Assembly: GCA_963624975.1 (NCBI GenBank)
Contig: CAVFRF010000050.1
Location: forward strand, 1-24,157
Direction of reading: 5' to 3'
DNA from: CAVLCC01 sp963624975
GTDB taxonomy: Bacteria; Actinomycetota; Coriobacteriia; Coriobacteriales; CADBOM01
Length of the DNA stretch: 24,157 bases
Part shown: positions 1 to 8,191 of the stretch, in pieces
How the letters are laid out: each line of letters begins with the position of its first letter
How positions within the stretch are numbered: the first letter of the stretch is position 1
The notes under the pieces: generated by a model
The model's input: only the letters and a program-made list of their open reading frames with translations
Databases searched by the model: none
What the model was told of the DNA's origin: nothing
Made by a program: the position numbers and the translations under genes

Positions 1-55
1 GAACTTGTGACCTCTTCCGTGTCAGGGAAGCGCTCTCCCCCTGAGCTAAACGCCC
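1..55 (-). tRNA. tRNA-Val (anticodon GAC), partial, 3' end cut by window edge
   Basis: Read on the minus strand, the acceptor strand GGGCGTT starts at 55. The D arm (GCTC/GAGC) and an anticodon stem CTTCC/GGAAG follow, enclosing the loop CTGACAC. The anticodon GAC, at plus positions 21-23, reads GUC valine codons. The variable region and the start of the T arm reach the window edge, so the 3' part is missing. A good promoter lies just upstream. Confidence 0.93.
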
Positions 56-98
56 TTTTGGTGCCGCACGCGTTGCGCGATGCCTTGCACGGCCACTA

Positions 99-126
99 AT
101 GTTAACAGACTCGCACCCTATGTCAA
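99..126 (-). promoter_or_regulatory. Sigma-70-type promoter for tRNA-Val
   Basis: On the minus strand a perfect -35 box TTGACA (plus 121-126) is followed after 16 bp by TAACAT (plus 99-104). This would start transcription near 90-93, about 35-40 nt before the tRNA 5' end at 55. It is the best consensus promoter seen in the window, and its placement fits tRNA-Val. Confidence 0.75.
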
Positions 127-164
127 AGCAATTCGCAGCATCTCGCCCACAAGCGGACAGCCCA

Positions 165-209
165 GCGGACGGGCAGCGGGCGAGCGATCGGCCCCGCAGC
201 CGCGTCCGC
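165..209 (-). terminator. Imperfect GC-rich inverted repeat after the second giant gene
   Basis: A GCGGAC...GTCCGC pair with further imperfect inner pairing lies between the stop codon of the giant gene (220) and the tRNA-Val promoter. No U-rich run follows it on the minus strand. It is therefore only a weak candidate for an intrinsic terminator; Rho-dependent ending is equally possible. Confidence 0.25.
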
Positions 210-219
210 CGCTCGACCG

Positions 220-3200
220 CTAGTTGCTCGCCTCGTTCAGCCACCTCTCCACCGTGGTCGACACCGCCGAGCTTCCGCCGAAGATATAGCCCTTGGTCAT
301 GCTGTTCTTGTGTCCACCCACGATGCTCGCGACGTTGCCATAGCTTTCGTCGGAATCGTCCAGCAGGAGCATCACCGAATGCTGGCGTGCCAGAACGTCG
401 ACCGACACCAGCGCATCGGGATAGTTCCAAGCCGTGGCAACGCCCATGCCGTCGAACGTGAGCCTGTCGGCTTTCTCTGGCATGAAGTTGGCCTCGAAGC
501 CGCAGTTGTTCTCGTCGCCCGTGGTCCAGTACGCCACGAGCTTGGAGGTCTCCAGACGTGTCGAACCTGCCAGACGGGTGTAGGAGTAGCCCTTGCCCAT
601 CTTGCTCTTGACCGCGTTGTAGTCCACGGCAGCGTCGCCGCCGAGCACCAGGATGTTGGTAAATCCGCCGGTGCGAATCGCCTCGGCCTCGTAGTCGTTG
701 AGCTGGCCGCCGGTGGTGCCGAAGATCGGCGCACCCGCCACGGCTGCCCACGATCCGATACCCAGCGCGTCGGCATAGTTCCACGCATTGGTGATGATGC
801 AGGTATCGCCCCAAGAACCCTCGCCGGCCTCGTAGATCTTCAGTCCCGTGTCCACGCGGGATTCGCCCGCGATGCGGTCGACGCTGGCAACGCCGGGCAG
901 CGAGGCAACTTGCGACGCAACGGCATTGGAGACCACGCCTGTGCCGCCCAGGATGTGCACCGTGGTGCTGCCGTTGCTCAAACGGGCGATCTCGCTTCGA
1001 GCCTCGTCGGAAAGCTCCCACGAATCGGTGGTCACGATCGGCGCATCCCACAAGCCCGAAAGCGACGACGCCGTGAGCGCGTCTGCATAGCCCCATCCAT
1101 AGGCCAGCAAGATGTCGCTGCAGCTGCTGTCGGAATAGCCCTCTTGCGCCAACGCCTGCATGGTATTCAACCTCGTGCTCCCAGCCAGGCGGGTCCAGGT
1201 CATGCTGCCCTTTGCCACCGCGATGGTGGTCCTCAGCTCGGCAGCATCGCCGTAGCCGTTGTCGGCCCTAACCACCACGTTGTATGTGCCGGTGCGCGTG
1301 GGCGTGCCGCCAATCTTGAGGGTGGACGCGTCGAACGTCAGGCCGTTGGGCAAGCCCGTCACCGTGACCTTGGGGGCGGGCGAACCGGTAACCTCGATGG
1401 TCTGGCTGTACTCCACGCCGGTCGTGGCGTCGTCGAGCGAAGCCGTCACGATGGTGGGCGCCTCGCCGTACTCGACTACCTCGAGCGGCAGGTCCACCAC
1501 GAAGCGCGCGCCCGCGCCGTTGGTTGCCACTACGCGCACCGTGTAGCTGCCCGCCTCGGTAGGCGTGCCGGAAATGGTCTGCGAGCTGGCGTCGAACGCC
1601 AGTCCTGCGGGAAGTCCGCTCACCTCGATGGTGGGCGTGGGGATGCCCGTGGCCTCGATGGTCTGCGAGTAGGCCACGCTCACCATGCCTTCGTCCAGCG
1701 AAGTGGTGAGGACCTCGGGAGCCTGGGTGATCTGAATCGTGAACTCGCGCTGCGCCGCCGGAACAACGCCATTGACGGCGCTGACCGTTACGGTGTACGA
1801 ACCGGCCCCGACCGATTCGACCATGCCGGCGATCTTGCCGTCGGCGTACGTTAGCCCCTCGGGCAAGCCCTCGACTGTAACCGTTGGTGCAGGGTTGCCC
1901 GTGGCCTCGATAGCCTGGTTGTAGTCGTAGCCGATCACGGGGTTCGCAAGCTCGACGGTCGTGATCTGCGGAGCCTCCAGAGGCTCTCCAACCACAAGCG
2001 TCATCGTTGCGGTGTCGGAGTCGCCCGCGGTGTTCGAAGCCGTCACCGTTACCGTGTAGCTGCCGGGAGCGGCCGTGGGCGTGCCCGAAATCGTGCGGGT
2101 CGCGTCGTCGTAGGCAAGGCCTGCGGGCAGCCCGGTTACCGTGGTCGTGGGCATCGGGTAGCCGTTGATGGTGAGGGTCTGCGAGTAGGGCTGCCCCTGC
2201 GCGACGGAGGGCAGCTCGGTGGTAACCACCTTCACGGGCACCGAGGCCTTGTCGACGAAGAGCTGCAGCTTCGAGCTTGCAGCCGCGCCGACGCCGTTGT
2301 CCGCGCTGAGCGTTACCTCGAAGGTGCCGTCCTGCGTGGGCACGCCGACGATGGCCCCGTTGGAATATGCAAGCCCGGCGGGCAGGCCGCTCACCTCGAC
2401 TGTGGGCGAAGGCGTGCCGGAGGTGAGTATCTGCTGGCTATACGCCTTGCCCACCTCGCCCGACGCCAGGCTGTCCGTGACGATGGATGCCGGCGAGGTC
2501 ACCATGAGCGTGAGCACCCTGGTGGCCGCGGGGTCGATGCCGTTGGATGCGCGCACCGTCACATCGAAGGTGCCCTGCTGCGTGGGAACGCCGCTGATCT
2601 TGCGGGTCGCGTCGTCGTAGGCAAGTCCCTCGGGAAGCCCGCTCACCGCCACCTCGGGCGTAGGCGTGCCTGCAACCTCGATGGTCTGCGAGTAGCTGCT
2701 GCCCAGCAGCGCATTGCCGAGCGTCGACGTGGCGATCGCAGGCGACTGGGTTACCGTCAGCTTGAGCGTGGCCGTGGCATCGGGGCTCTTGCCGTTTGCG
2801 GCCTCCACCTTCACCGTGTATTCGCCGGCCGTGGTGGGCTTGCCCGAGATAGTGAAGGTAGAAGCGTCGAACGCAAGCCCGTCGGGCAGTCCGCTCACCG
2901 TCACGGCAGGCGCGGGGTAGCCTCCAACCTGCAGAGTCGCGGAGTAATCGGAGCCGACCAGCGCGTCGCCCAACGACGTGGTAACGATCGAGGGCGCAAC
3001 GCGGGTGTCTTCGACGGTGAGCGTGACGAGCTTGGCGGTGCTGGTGTGCCCATCGCCGCTACCGGCATCGTTGCTGGCGTTAACGTAGAACCTGAACGTG
3101 CCGCCCTCGGTGGGAGTGCCCGAGATCGTGCCGTCGGCAGACAGGGTAAGCCCCGCAGGCAGCTTGTTGCTGCTGCCGCCGATGCTGGTGTTGTGCGTCC

Positions 3201-6200
3201 AGGTGAAGTCCTGCGGGTAGCCCGTAGCTTGCAGCTTGGCGGAATACTCCACGCCGGTCTTGGCGTTCTCGAGCGTGTCGGACGTGACGACGGGCGTCTC
3301 GTCGATGGTGAGCGTCAGGTCCTTGGCGTCGGAGCCAACGGAGTTGGTGGCCGTGAAGCTGAGGTTGTACACTCCGCCGGTGCCCGCTGCCGGATACCCG
3401 GTGATCATCGCGGTCGAGGCATCGAACGAAAGTCCCTCGGGCAGCGTGCCGCTCATCGTCCACGTGATTTCCGCAGGATCGGCGACAGCCTCCAACGTGG
3501 CCGAGTAGGCAGTGCGCTGCAGCGCGGTGGCCGCCAGGCCATCGGGCAGCTCCGTGGTGGTAATGTGCGCGGCCATCTCTTCGGCAACGCTCACCTTGAA
3601 GCTCGTGGTGGGGCAATCGTAGTTGTAGTCGGGTGCCACGCCGATCTTGTCGCTGGTGGACTTGCACTGGTACATCGTGTAGGGGAACTTGACCGTTACC
3701 TCGTATTCGCCCACGGTGCTGAAGTCGTCGTGCGAATACTGCACGTACTCGGTGATGTCGCGCGCGGTGCCGTTGGAGTAGTGCGCTACAACCTTGATGC
3801 CCGTGGTGTCCAGCTCGCCGTTGAGCGGGTACTGCGTGGTGTCGGGGTTCTGCGTAACCTCGAGGCTGTCGATCGTGGCGCCCACCGCCATCATGTATGC
3901 AGAGTCGTTCTTGAAGTAGATCGTGCCGTTCGAGTCCACCACAGGGCTGCAGATGCAGTACTGAGCCTGGGCCTGCGCCGGGCAGAACAGCACCGATGCC
4001 ACGTTGTGGTAGATGGTGCTGCCCGCCGACGTGGTGGTTTCGACTTCTCCGTCTATCGCCGAAGTCTGCCCGGGCTGGTCTTTGAAGTAGCGCAGCTTGC
4101 CGGGCGTGAAGTTGTCGAAGAAGTAGAGATACACATAGCCATCGGTAGACTCGTACGCGGTGGTGAGCACCGGCGTGGACTGCGCGCGCCCGCCCATGTT
4201 CACCGTGTAGGCGATGCTCCACGAGTCGAGGTCGATCACGTCCACGCACTGGCCGTCATAGGCGTTGTAGCTGCCGCTATCGGCATCGATGTAGGCGCGC
4301 CCGTTGTAGATCACCGGGGTGGCCGTGGACGACACCACGCCCGACGGGTTGTTGTTCACGAGCTTCAGGGTCTTGATGGAGCCGTGGTCGAACGTGCCGT
4401 CGGAGTTTACCTTCACGCTCACGAAGTAGCCGTTGCGACTCACGTAGTAGGCCGTGCTGGTCGCAGTGTCGAACTGGATCGTGGAACGGATGTTGCCGAT
4501 CTCCACGCCGCCCGGATACGAGTCGATCTGGTCCAGAATCTTGCCGGTATCGGGGTCGAACGAGTACACGGTGCCGCTGGCGCTCACGGTGGCATCTACC
4601 GAGAGAACCTCTGCCAGCGCAGCGTTGTCGGAGCCTTCCAGAACGAAGTTCTCGCCCGCATAGGCACCGGCCCAGTAGTAGCCGCCGTAGTGCGGATTGG
4701 TCCACAGCGGCTGTTTGGCCTCTGCGGTTTGCGTCGGGTCTTCGTCGGTTATCGTGAGGCACACGAAGTCGCACATCTTGGTGTAGTTCCAGAAGCCCGT
4801 GTAGATTTTGCCGTCGGAATAGGAGATGGGGCAGTTGGGCTGGCCGCCGTTGGGGCTGGTGTAGACCCAGAGCGACTCCAGCGTCTTGGCGTTGAACGCC
4901 TGCACGCGTCCGTTGGAAAGCCCTACGAACACCATGCCTTGCGCATAGGTCATCGGCGTGATGGCAAAGCTGGAGGTGCCCGCCATGGAGCCTTGCGCCA
5001 CCACTTCGCCCGTGACCGTGTCCAGCTTGTAGATCTGGTTGCGGGCATAGGTGTAGAGGTAGCCGTCGACCAGGATCGGGCACCCAGCCGCGCTGCTGTC
5101 GTAGCCGCTGCCCAGCTGGGTGGCCCAGTAGAGCACGGTATCGTCTGCCGAGGTGGGCGTGGGGTCGTCGATCACGGAGTTGTTGGTGGAGTCCTTGCGG
5201 AACAGCGGCCACTCCGCCGATATCGTGGTGTCGATGGCCGGGTTCGGATCTGCCGCGGTGAGGTTGACCGTCACGCGCAGGCCATCTGCCGCGGTAAACG
5301 TGCCAGTTTGCCCAACGTAGCCCGAGGCGACCGCCGTCCAGGTGTACGAGTAGCCGTCGACCACGGTGTAGGTCCCATCGCTTGCGGGCATGATGCGGTT
5401 GCCCGAGCTGTCTTCGATGAGATTGATGTTGGCCGTGTCGGGGCTTGTCACGAAGCGCATGCTCACGCGGGGCAGCTGCTGCACGGTGATCTTGTAGGTG
5501 GTAGATTGCGAAGAGGGGTCCTCGTGCGAGACCACGATCTCGAAGGTCTGCGAGCTTTGCGAGGTGTCGAGCGCCACGGTCTGCGTGTTCTGCACCCCGT
5601 CGCTCTGATACGGCGTGGTCTTGCCATCCAGCGTTGCCGTGTAGCCGCCGGAGACCACGCTGATGCTCGACATCTGCGGGAACCTGAAGCCGATGTCCAC
5701 GCCATCGGTGCCCGAAGGCACGCCGACCGTGTAGTCGGTCACGCTGGCGTCGAAGCCCGTGACGGGCTCATCGGAACTCGCAGTCGCGGTCTGCGTCATC
5801 ACGAGCGGGCCGGAGTCGCTCGAAGCCGACACGCTCGAGAGCGTGAGCTTGCGGACAACGCTGGCGTTGTATTCCTGATATTGGGTCTCGCCCGCGCTCG
5901 TGGCATCCTCCATGGTTACTGTGAGCAGCACGGAATTGCCGTAGCCTCCGTTGCGCACCAACCCGCTTAGCGAGCCCTTGTGGTACTTGGAATTGTACTT
6001 GGTGTCTTCGGTGTAGGTCAGCTCGCCGGTAACGTCGCTGCCGTCGGTCTGCGAGCTGAAGGCGTACATAACCGTGTATTTCTCGGGGTCTGCTCCGCTC
6101 GCGGGAACAACTCGCATAGACGAGCGATGCTCGTTGTCGGGCACGGTATAGGTGTGCTCGTGCATGTTCGTGCTCGCATCGGGAAAGCTGGAGTCCTTGC

Positions 6201-8124
6201 TTGGGTCCAGGTCGTAGAACCCGTCGTAGGCCAGCACTATCTTCTGCACCAGGTCCGAGTTGGAGGGAGTGGACACCGCGGTCGTGTCCCCGCTGGCCTC
6301 GAATTCCTTGCTCACATGGTAGTAGGTATCGCGAGTGCCCACATATTTGTAGCTCTGTCCCTCGATGAGCTTGAAGACGGTCTGCGTGCTGCTCTCAGAC
6401 ACGGGTTCTACAACGCTCCCGGCAGCGTTGCAGACCTTCACCGTCACGTTCGAATCGTGCGTGAAGGCCTGCTCTATGAGGCCGGCCTTGGTTATGTTGA
6501 GCGTGTAGGTGCGCGTGAGCGAGCTGTCGTCGTCCAGCGTGACCGTCACAGGTACCTGGTACGGCGTGGTAGATGCCGAATCCGGCAGGGTCACGGTTGC
6601 GGTGCCGTCTTCGGACAGCGCCTCGCCGTCCACCGTCACGCTATAGCGGTCCGAATCTTTCACGAAGGCCGTGGGTGCGATCGTGAGCGTGTCGGAGCCC
6701 ACGACGACATCGTAAGACAGGGTGGAGGCCGCAAAGCCGGTCATGTATTCCTGGTTGTCGCCCACGACCGAGATGGACGAGAGCGTGGGCGAGCGCAGGA
6801 GGCTGGTGCTGCAAACCTCTACCTGCATCTGGGTATGCGCGTCGTTGAGGTAGTGGCGAATCTCGAAATCCACATCGTTGGTGCCCAGCCCCTGCGCCAC
6901 AATGTTCTGCGGAGCATACGAAGAGGCGTTGTAGCCCACGGTCTGCGTGTATGCGGTGCCGTTGACGCCCGTGTACACCGCGTATAGCGGATATGCGGTC
7001 TGGTAGTCGCTTATAGACTGCAGGTATCCCGAAGCGGTGACCCTCGTGTACAGGTCGGCGTAAGCCGAGGTGGTATCCGGCACCGCATAGGTGACCTGGC
7101 GGCTTGACGCCGAGCCCGAAATCGCCGGACAGGCCGTGCTGTTGTCGCTCTTGGCGATGAGCTGGATGGAGCCGAACCAGTTGCCGCTGGGCAGGTCGGC
7201 GGTAATCTCGAGGCCTTCGGCTCCCTCCGAAACCACGAAGCTCGTGCCGCGCACGAGATTCTTGCCATCGGCATCTGCCACTTCGTAGGAGTACGTACCG
7301 GCGACCACGTTCGCGATGCCGTTCTCGGCCTGCGTCTGGTTGCCGTATTGGTCGGTGAGGGTGGCCGTGTAGGCACTGCACGACGAGCCTCCCCTGGTTA
7401 CCGCAAACTCGACCGGATACTGGGTGCCCTGCATCATGTCGTCGTAGTCCTGGATTGCCGAGAGCAGGTTGCTGGCCAGGGTCTGCGCCCCGTCGGAAGT
7501 CGCCGTGGGCAAGCCCGTGGCAATCGCGTTGTAGGCCTGCACCGCAGCATCGTAGTTGTGCAGGCCGCCTGCGTGCTCGTTGTAGGTGGACATTGCGTCG
7601 AGCGCCGCCACGTGCCCCTCGCCTGCACCGCTGGAGTATGCGCTGATGTAGACCGACGTGAGCGTCGAGGCATCGATGTCGTCGAACAGGTTCGAGGTGC
7701 GCGAGGCATAGTCGGTATAGCAGTACAGATACGTGGCGTTTTGCGGCGCATGCCCCTTTACCGATTGCAGAAAGCCCGAGCTTGAGAACACGAACTGGTA
7801 GCTAGTGGCCTCGAGCGCCGCCCGCGCGGTCTGCCCGGAAGTGTATTGCACCTCCGAAGGCTCCACCAGGTAAGAGCCGTCATCGGACACCACTGCCAGC
7901 AAGAACGAGCCGCCAGCGCCTTCGGAGGCTGCCGCGGATGTCTCGTCTGCGAGCGACATGTCCGACACCGCGGTGCGGCTGGATGCGACCTTGCCGGAGT
8001 TCGCCTGCGCTATAGCGCCGGCCACGCCCAGCGTAAGCCCCAGCGCCAGCAGCACCGCCAACGCGAATGCAGCTGCCGGCCCGATGTGTCTTGTCGTTCT
8101 CGCCTTCGCCATTGCCTTTGCCAT
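220..8124 (-). CDS. Giant wall-bound surface protein with DUF4430-like N-terminus, beta-propeller, nine Ig domains and three CW_binding_2 repeats (2634 aa)
   Basis: Predicted to be secreted and held on the cell wall. The chosen start, ATG 8124, has GGAG 7 nt upstream and opens a signal peptide: basic start, hydrophobic stretch at residues 18-38, likely cleavage after AQA near 41. Upstream in-frame codons overlap the transglutaminase gene and give no signal peptide. Order: DUF4430-like segment 72-165; a related region 235-440; cadherin-like sandwich 446-546; cadherin-like 756-883; PEGA-like 884-955; PQQ-type propeller about 968-1415; Big_3-like 1416-1514; nine He_PIG Ig domains 1517-2304; three wall-binding repeats 2309-2634 (RLAGSTRL, RIAGESRV, RLAGSTRL openings). 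There is no LPXTG motif, so attachment should be non-covalent. It shares its plan with the 2855-aa protein at the other end of the cluster and is probably a diverged paralogue. Ligand unknown; corrinoid binding is an inference from the DUF4430-like part and the riboswitch upstream. An adhesin role is the main alternative. Confidence 0.9.
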   Translation of the reverse strand: MAKAMAKARTTRHIGPAAAFALAVLLALGLTLGVAGAIAQANSGKVASSRTAVSDMSLADETSAAASEGAGGSFLLAVVSDDGSYLVEPSEVQYTSGQTARAALEATSYQFVFSSSGFLQSVKGHAPQNATYLYCYTDYASRTSNLFDDIDASTLTSVYISAYSSGAGEGHVAALDAMSTYNEHAGGLHNYDAAVQAYNAIATGLPTATSDGAQTLASNLLSAIQDYDDMMQGTQYPVEFAVTRGGSSCSAYTATLTDQYGNQTQAENGIANVVAGTYSYEVADADGKNLVRGTSFVVSEGAEGLEITADLPSGNWFGSIQLIAKSDNSTACPAISGSASSRQVTYAVPDTTSAYADLYTRVTASGYLQSISDYQTAYPLYAVYTGVNGTAYTQTVGYNASSYAPQNIVAQGLGTNDVDFEIRHYLNDAHTQMQVEVCSTSLLRSPTLSSISVVGDNQEYMTGFAASTLSYDVVVGSDTLTIAPTAFVKDSDRYSVTVDGEALSEDGTATVTLPDSASTTPYQVPVTVTLDDDSSLTRTYTLNITKAGLIEQAFTHDSNVTVKVCNAAGSVVEPVSESSTQTVFKLIEGQSYKYVGTRDTYYHVSKEFEASGDTTAVSTPSNSDLVQKIVLAYDGFYDLDPSKDSSFPDASTNMHEHTYTVPDNEHRSSMRVVPASGADPEKYTVMYAFSSQTDGSDVTGELTYTEDTKYNSKYHKGSLSGLVRNGGYGNSVLLTVTMEDATSAGETQYQEYNASVVRKLTLSSVSASSDSGPLVMTQTATASSDEPVTGFDASVTDYTVGVPSGTDGVDIGFRFPQMSSISVVSGGYTATLDGKTTPYQSDGVQNTQTVALDTSQSSQTFEIVVSHEDPSSQSTTYKITVQQLPRVSMRFVTSPDTANINLIEDSSGNRIMPASDGTYTVVDGYSYTWTAVASGYVGQTGTFTAADGLRVTVNLTAADPNPAIDTTISAEWPLFRKDSTNNSVIDDPTPTSADDTVLYWATQLGSGYDSSAAGCPILVDGYLYTYARNQIYKLDTVTGEVVAQGSMAGTSSFAITPMTYAQGMVFVGLSNGRVQAFNAKTLESLWVYTSPNGGQPNCPISYSDGKIYTGFWNYTKMCDFVCLTITDEDPTQTAEAKQPLWTNPHYGGYYWAGAYAGENFVLEGSDNAALAEVLSVDATVSASGTVYSFDPDTGKILDQIDSYPGGVEIGNIRSTIQFDTATSTAYYVSRNGYFVSVKVNSDGTFDHGSIKTLKLVNNNPSGVVSSTATPVIYNGRAYIDADSGSYNAYDGQCVDVIDLDSWSIAYTVNMGGRAQSTPVLTTAYESTDGYVYLYFFDNFTPGKLRYFKDQPGQTSAIDGEVETTTSAGSTIYHNVASVLFCPAQAQAQYCICSPVVDSNGTIYFKNDSAYMMAVGATIDSLEVTQNPDTTQYPLNGELDTTGIKVVAHYSNGTARDITEYVQYSHDDFSTVGEYEVTVKFPYTMYQCKSTSDKIGVAPDYNYDCPTTSFKVSVAEEMAAHITTTELPDGLAATALQRTAYSATLEAVADPAEITWTMSGTLPEGLSFDASTAMITGYPAAGTGGVYNLSFTATNSVGSDAKDLTLTIDETPVVTSDTLENAKTGVEYSAKLQATGYPQDFTWTHNTSIGGSSNKLPAGLTLSADGTISGTPTEGGTFRFYVNASNDAGSGDGHTSTAKLVTLTVEDTRVAPSIVTTSLGDALVGSDYSATLQVGGYPAPAVTVSGLPDGLAFDASTFTISGKPTTAGEYTVKVEAANGKSPDATATLKLTVTQSPAIATSTLGNALLGSSYSQTIEVAGTPTPEVAVSGLPEGLAYDDATRKISGVPTQQGTFDVTVRASNGIDPAATRVLTLMVTSPASIVTDSLASGEVGKAYSQQILTSGTPSPTVEVSGLPAGLAYSNGAIVGVPTQDGTFEVTLSADNGVGAAASSKLQLFVDKASVPVKVVTTELPSVAQGQPYSQTLTINGYPMPTTTVTGLPAGLAYDDATRTISGTPTAAPGSYTVTVTASNTAGDSDTATMTLVVGEPLEAPQITTVELANPVIGYDYNQAIEATGNPAPTVTVEGLPEGLTYADGKIAGMVESVGAGSYTVTVSAVNGVVPAAQREFTIQITQAPEVLTTSLDEGMVSVAYSQTIEATGIPTPTIEVSGLPAGLAFDASSQTISGTPTEAGSYTVRVVATNGAGARFVVDLPLEVVEYGEAPTIVTASLDDATTGVEYSQTIEVTGSPAPKVTVTGLPNGLTFDASTLKIGGTPTRTGTYNVVVRADNGYGDAAELRTTIAVAKGSMTWTRLAGSTRLNTMQALAQEGYSDSSCSDILLAYGWGYADALTASSLSGLWDAPIVTTDSWELSDEARSEIARLSNGSTTVHILGGTGVVSNAVASQVASLPGVASVDRIAGESRVDTGLKIYEAGEGSWGDTCIITNAWNYADALGIGSWAAVAGAPIFGTTGGQLNDYEAEAIRTGGFTNILVLGGDAAVDYNAVKSKMGKGYSYTRLAGSTRLETSKLVAYWTTGDENNCGFEANFMPEKADRLTFDGMGVATAWNYPDALVSVDVLARQHSVMLLLDDSDESYGNVASIVGGHKNSMTKGYIFGGSSAVSTTVERWLNEASN
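223..1200 (-). repeat. Three C-terminal cell-wall-binding repeats (CW_binding_2 type)
   Basis: Residues 2309-2634 of the 2634-aa protein hold three units of about 90-120 aa. Each opens with R(L/I)AG(S/E)(T/S)R and contains the family signatures YADAL or YPDAL and (L/F)GG(T/D/S)xxV. In other Gram-positives such triplets attach proteins to the wall through secondary polymers. A 22-nt stretch at 822-843 is identical to 15499-15520 in the other giant gene. Confidence 0.88.
1213..3576 (-). repeat. Tandem array of nine He_PIG-type Ig domains
   Basis: Residues 1517-2304 carry nine units of about 82-98 aa. Each has the pattern YSxxLxxxGxPxPxVxVxGLPxGLxxDxxTxxISGxPTxxGxYxVxVxAxN. The first two are more diverged and hold Trp where most units have the proline-rich strand. 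Such arrays act as stalks that lift a distal head away from the wall. Confidence 0.88.
3880..5223 (-). other. PQQ-type beta-propeller domain of the 2634-aa protein
   Basis: Residues about 968-1415 hold repeated blade motifs such as IYKLDTVTGEVVA, VQAFNAKTLESLWVY and VYSFDPDTGKILDQ, with many DG(Y/K)xY turns. It begins with EWPLFRKDSTNNS, matching DWWNFRNSANNMG at the start of the propeller in the 2855-aa protein. It is probably a binding platform rather than a quinoprotein enzyme, since no catalytic context is visible. Confidence 0.8.
6805..7911 (-). other. DUF4430-like N-terminal region of the 2634-aa protein
   Basis: Residues 72-165 begin FLLAVVSDDG, then VEPSEVQYTSGQTARAALEA and SSSGFLQSVKG. 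This resembles the first half of DUF4430 (a position, then G-x-T-x-x-x-A-L, then a G-[FY]-[LV]-x-S-[VI] strand). A second related stretch within 235-440 has SGYLQSISDY and VNGTAY. The usual GW-x-YxVNG half is weak or altered, so assignment to that family is tentative. Confidence 0.5.
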
Positions 8125-8191
8125 TTCCAACTCCGTTCCCACAAGCGTCTGCGCAGCAGACCTGCCCAAAGCCCGCTCGCTTGCCAATTGC

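Noticed and set aside
1213..3576. CRISPR-like or satellite repeat array
   Set aside because: The periodicity is about 250 nt and in frame, and the repeats encode Ig domains. There are no short direct repeats with unique spacers.
3046..5970. Plus-strand open frame of 974 codons
   Set aside because: Antisense to the propeller and neighbouring domains of the second giant; low-complexity His/Arg/Val-rich translation and no ribosome site that I could see.
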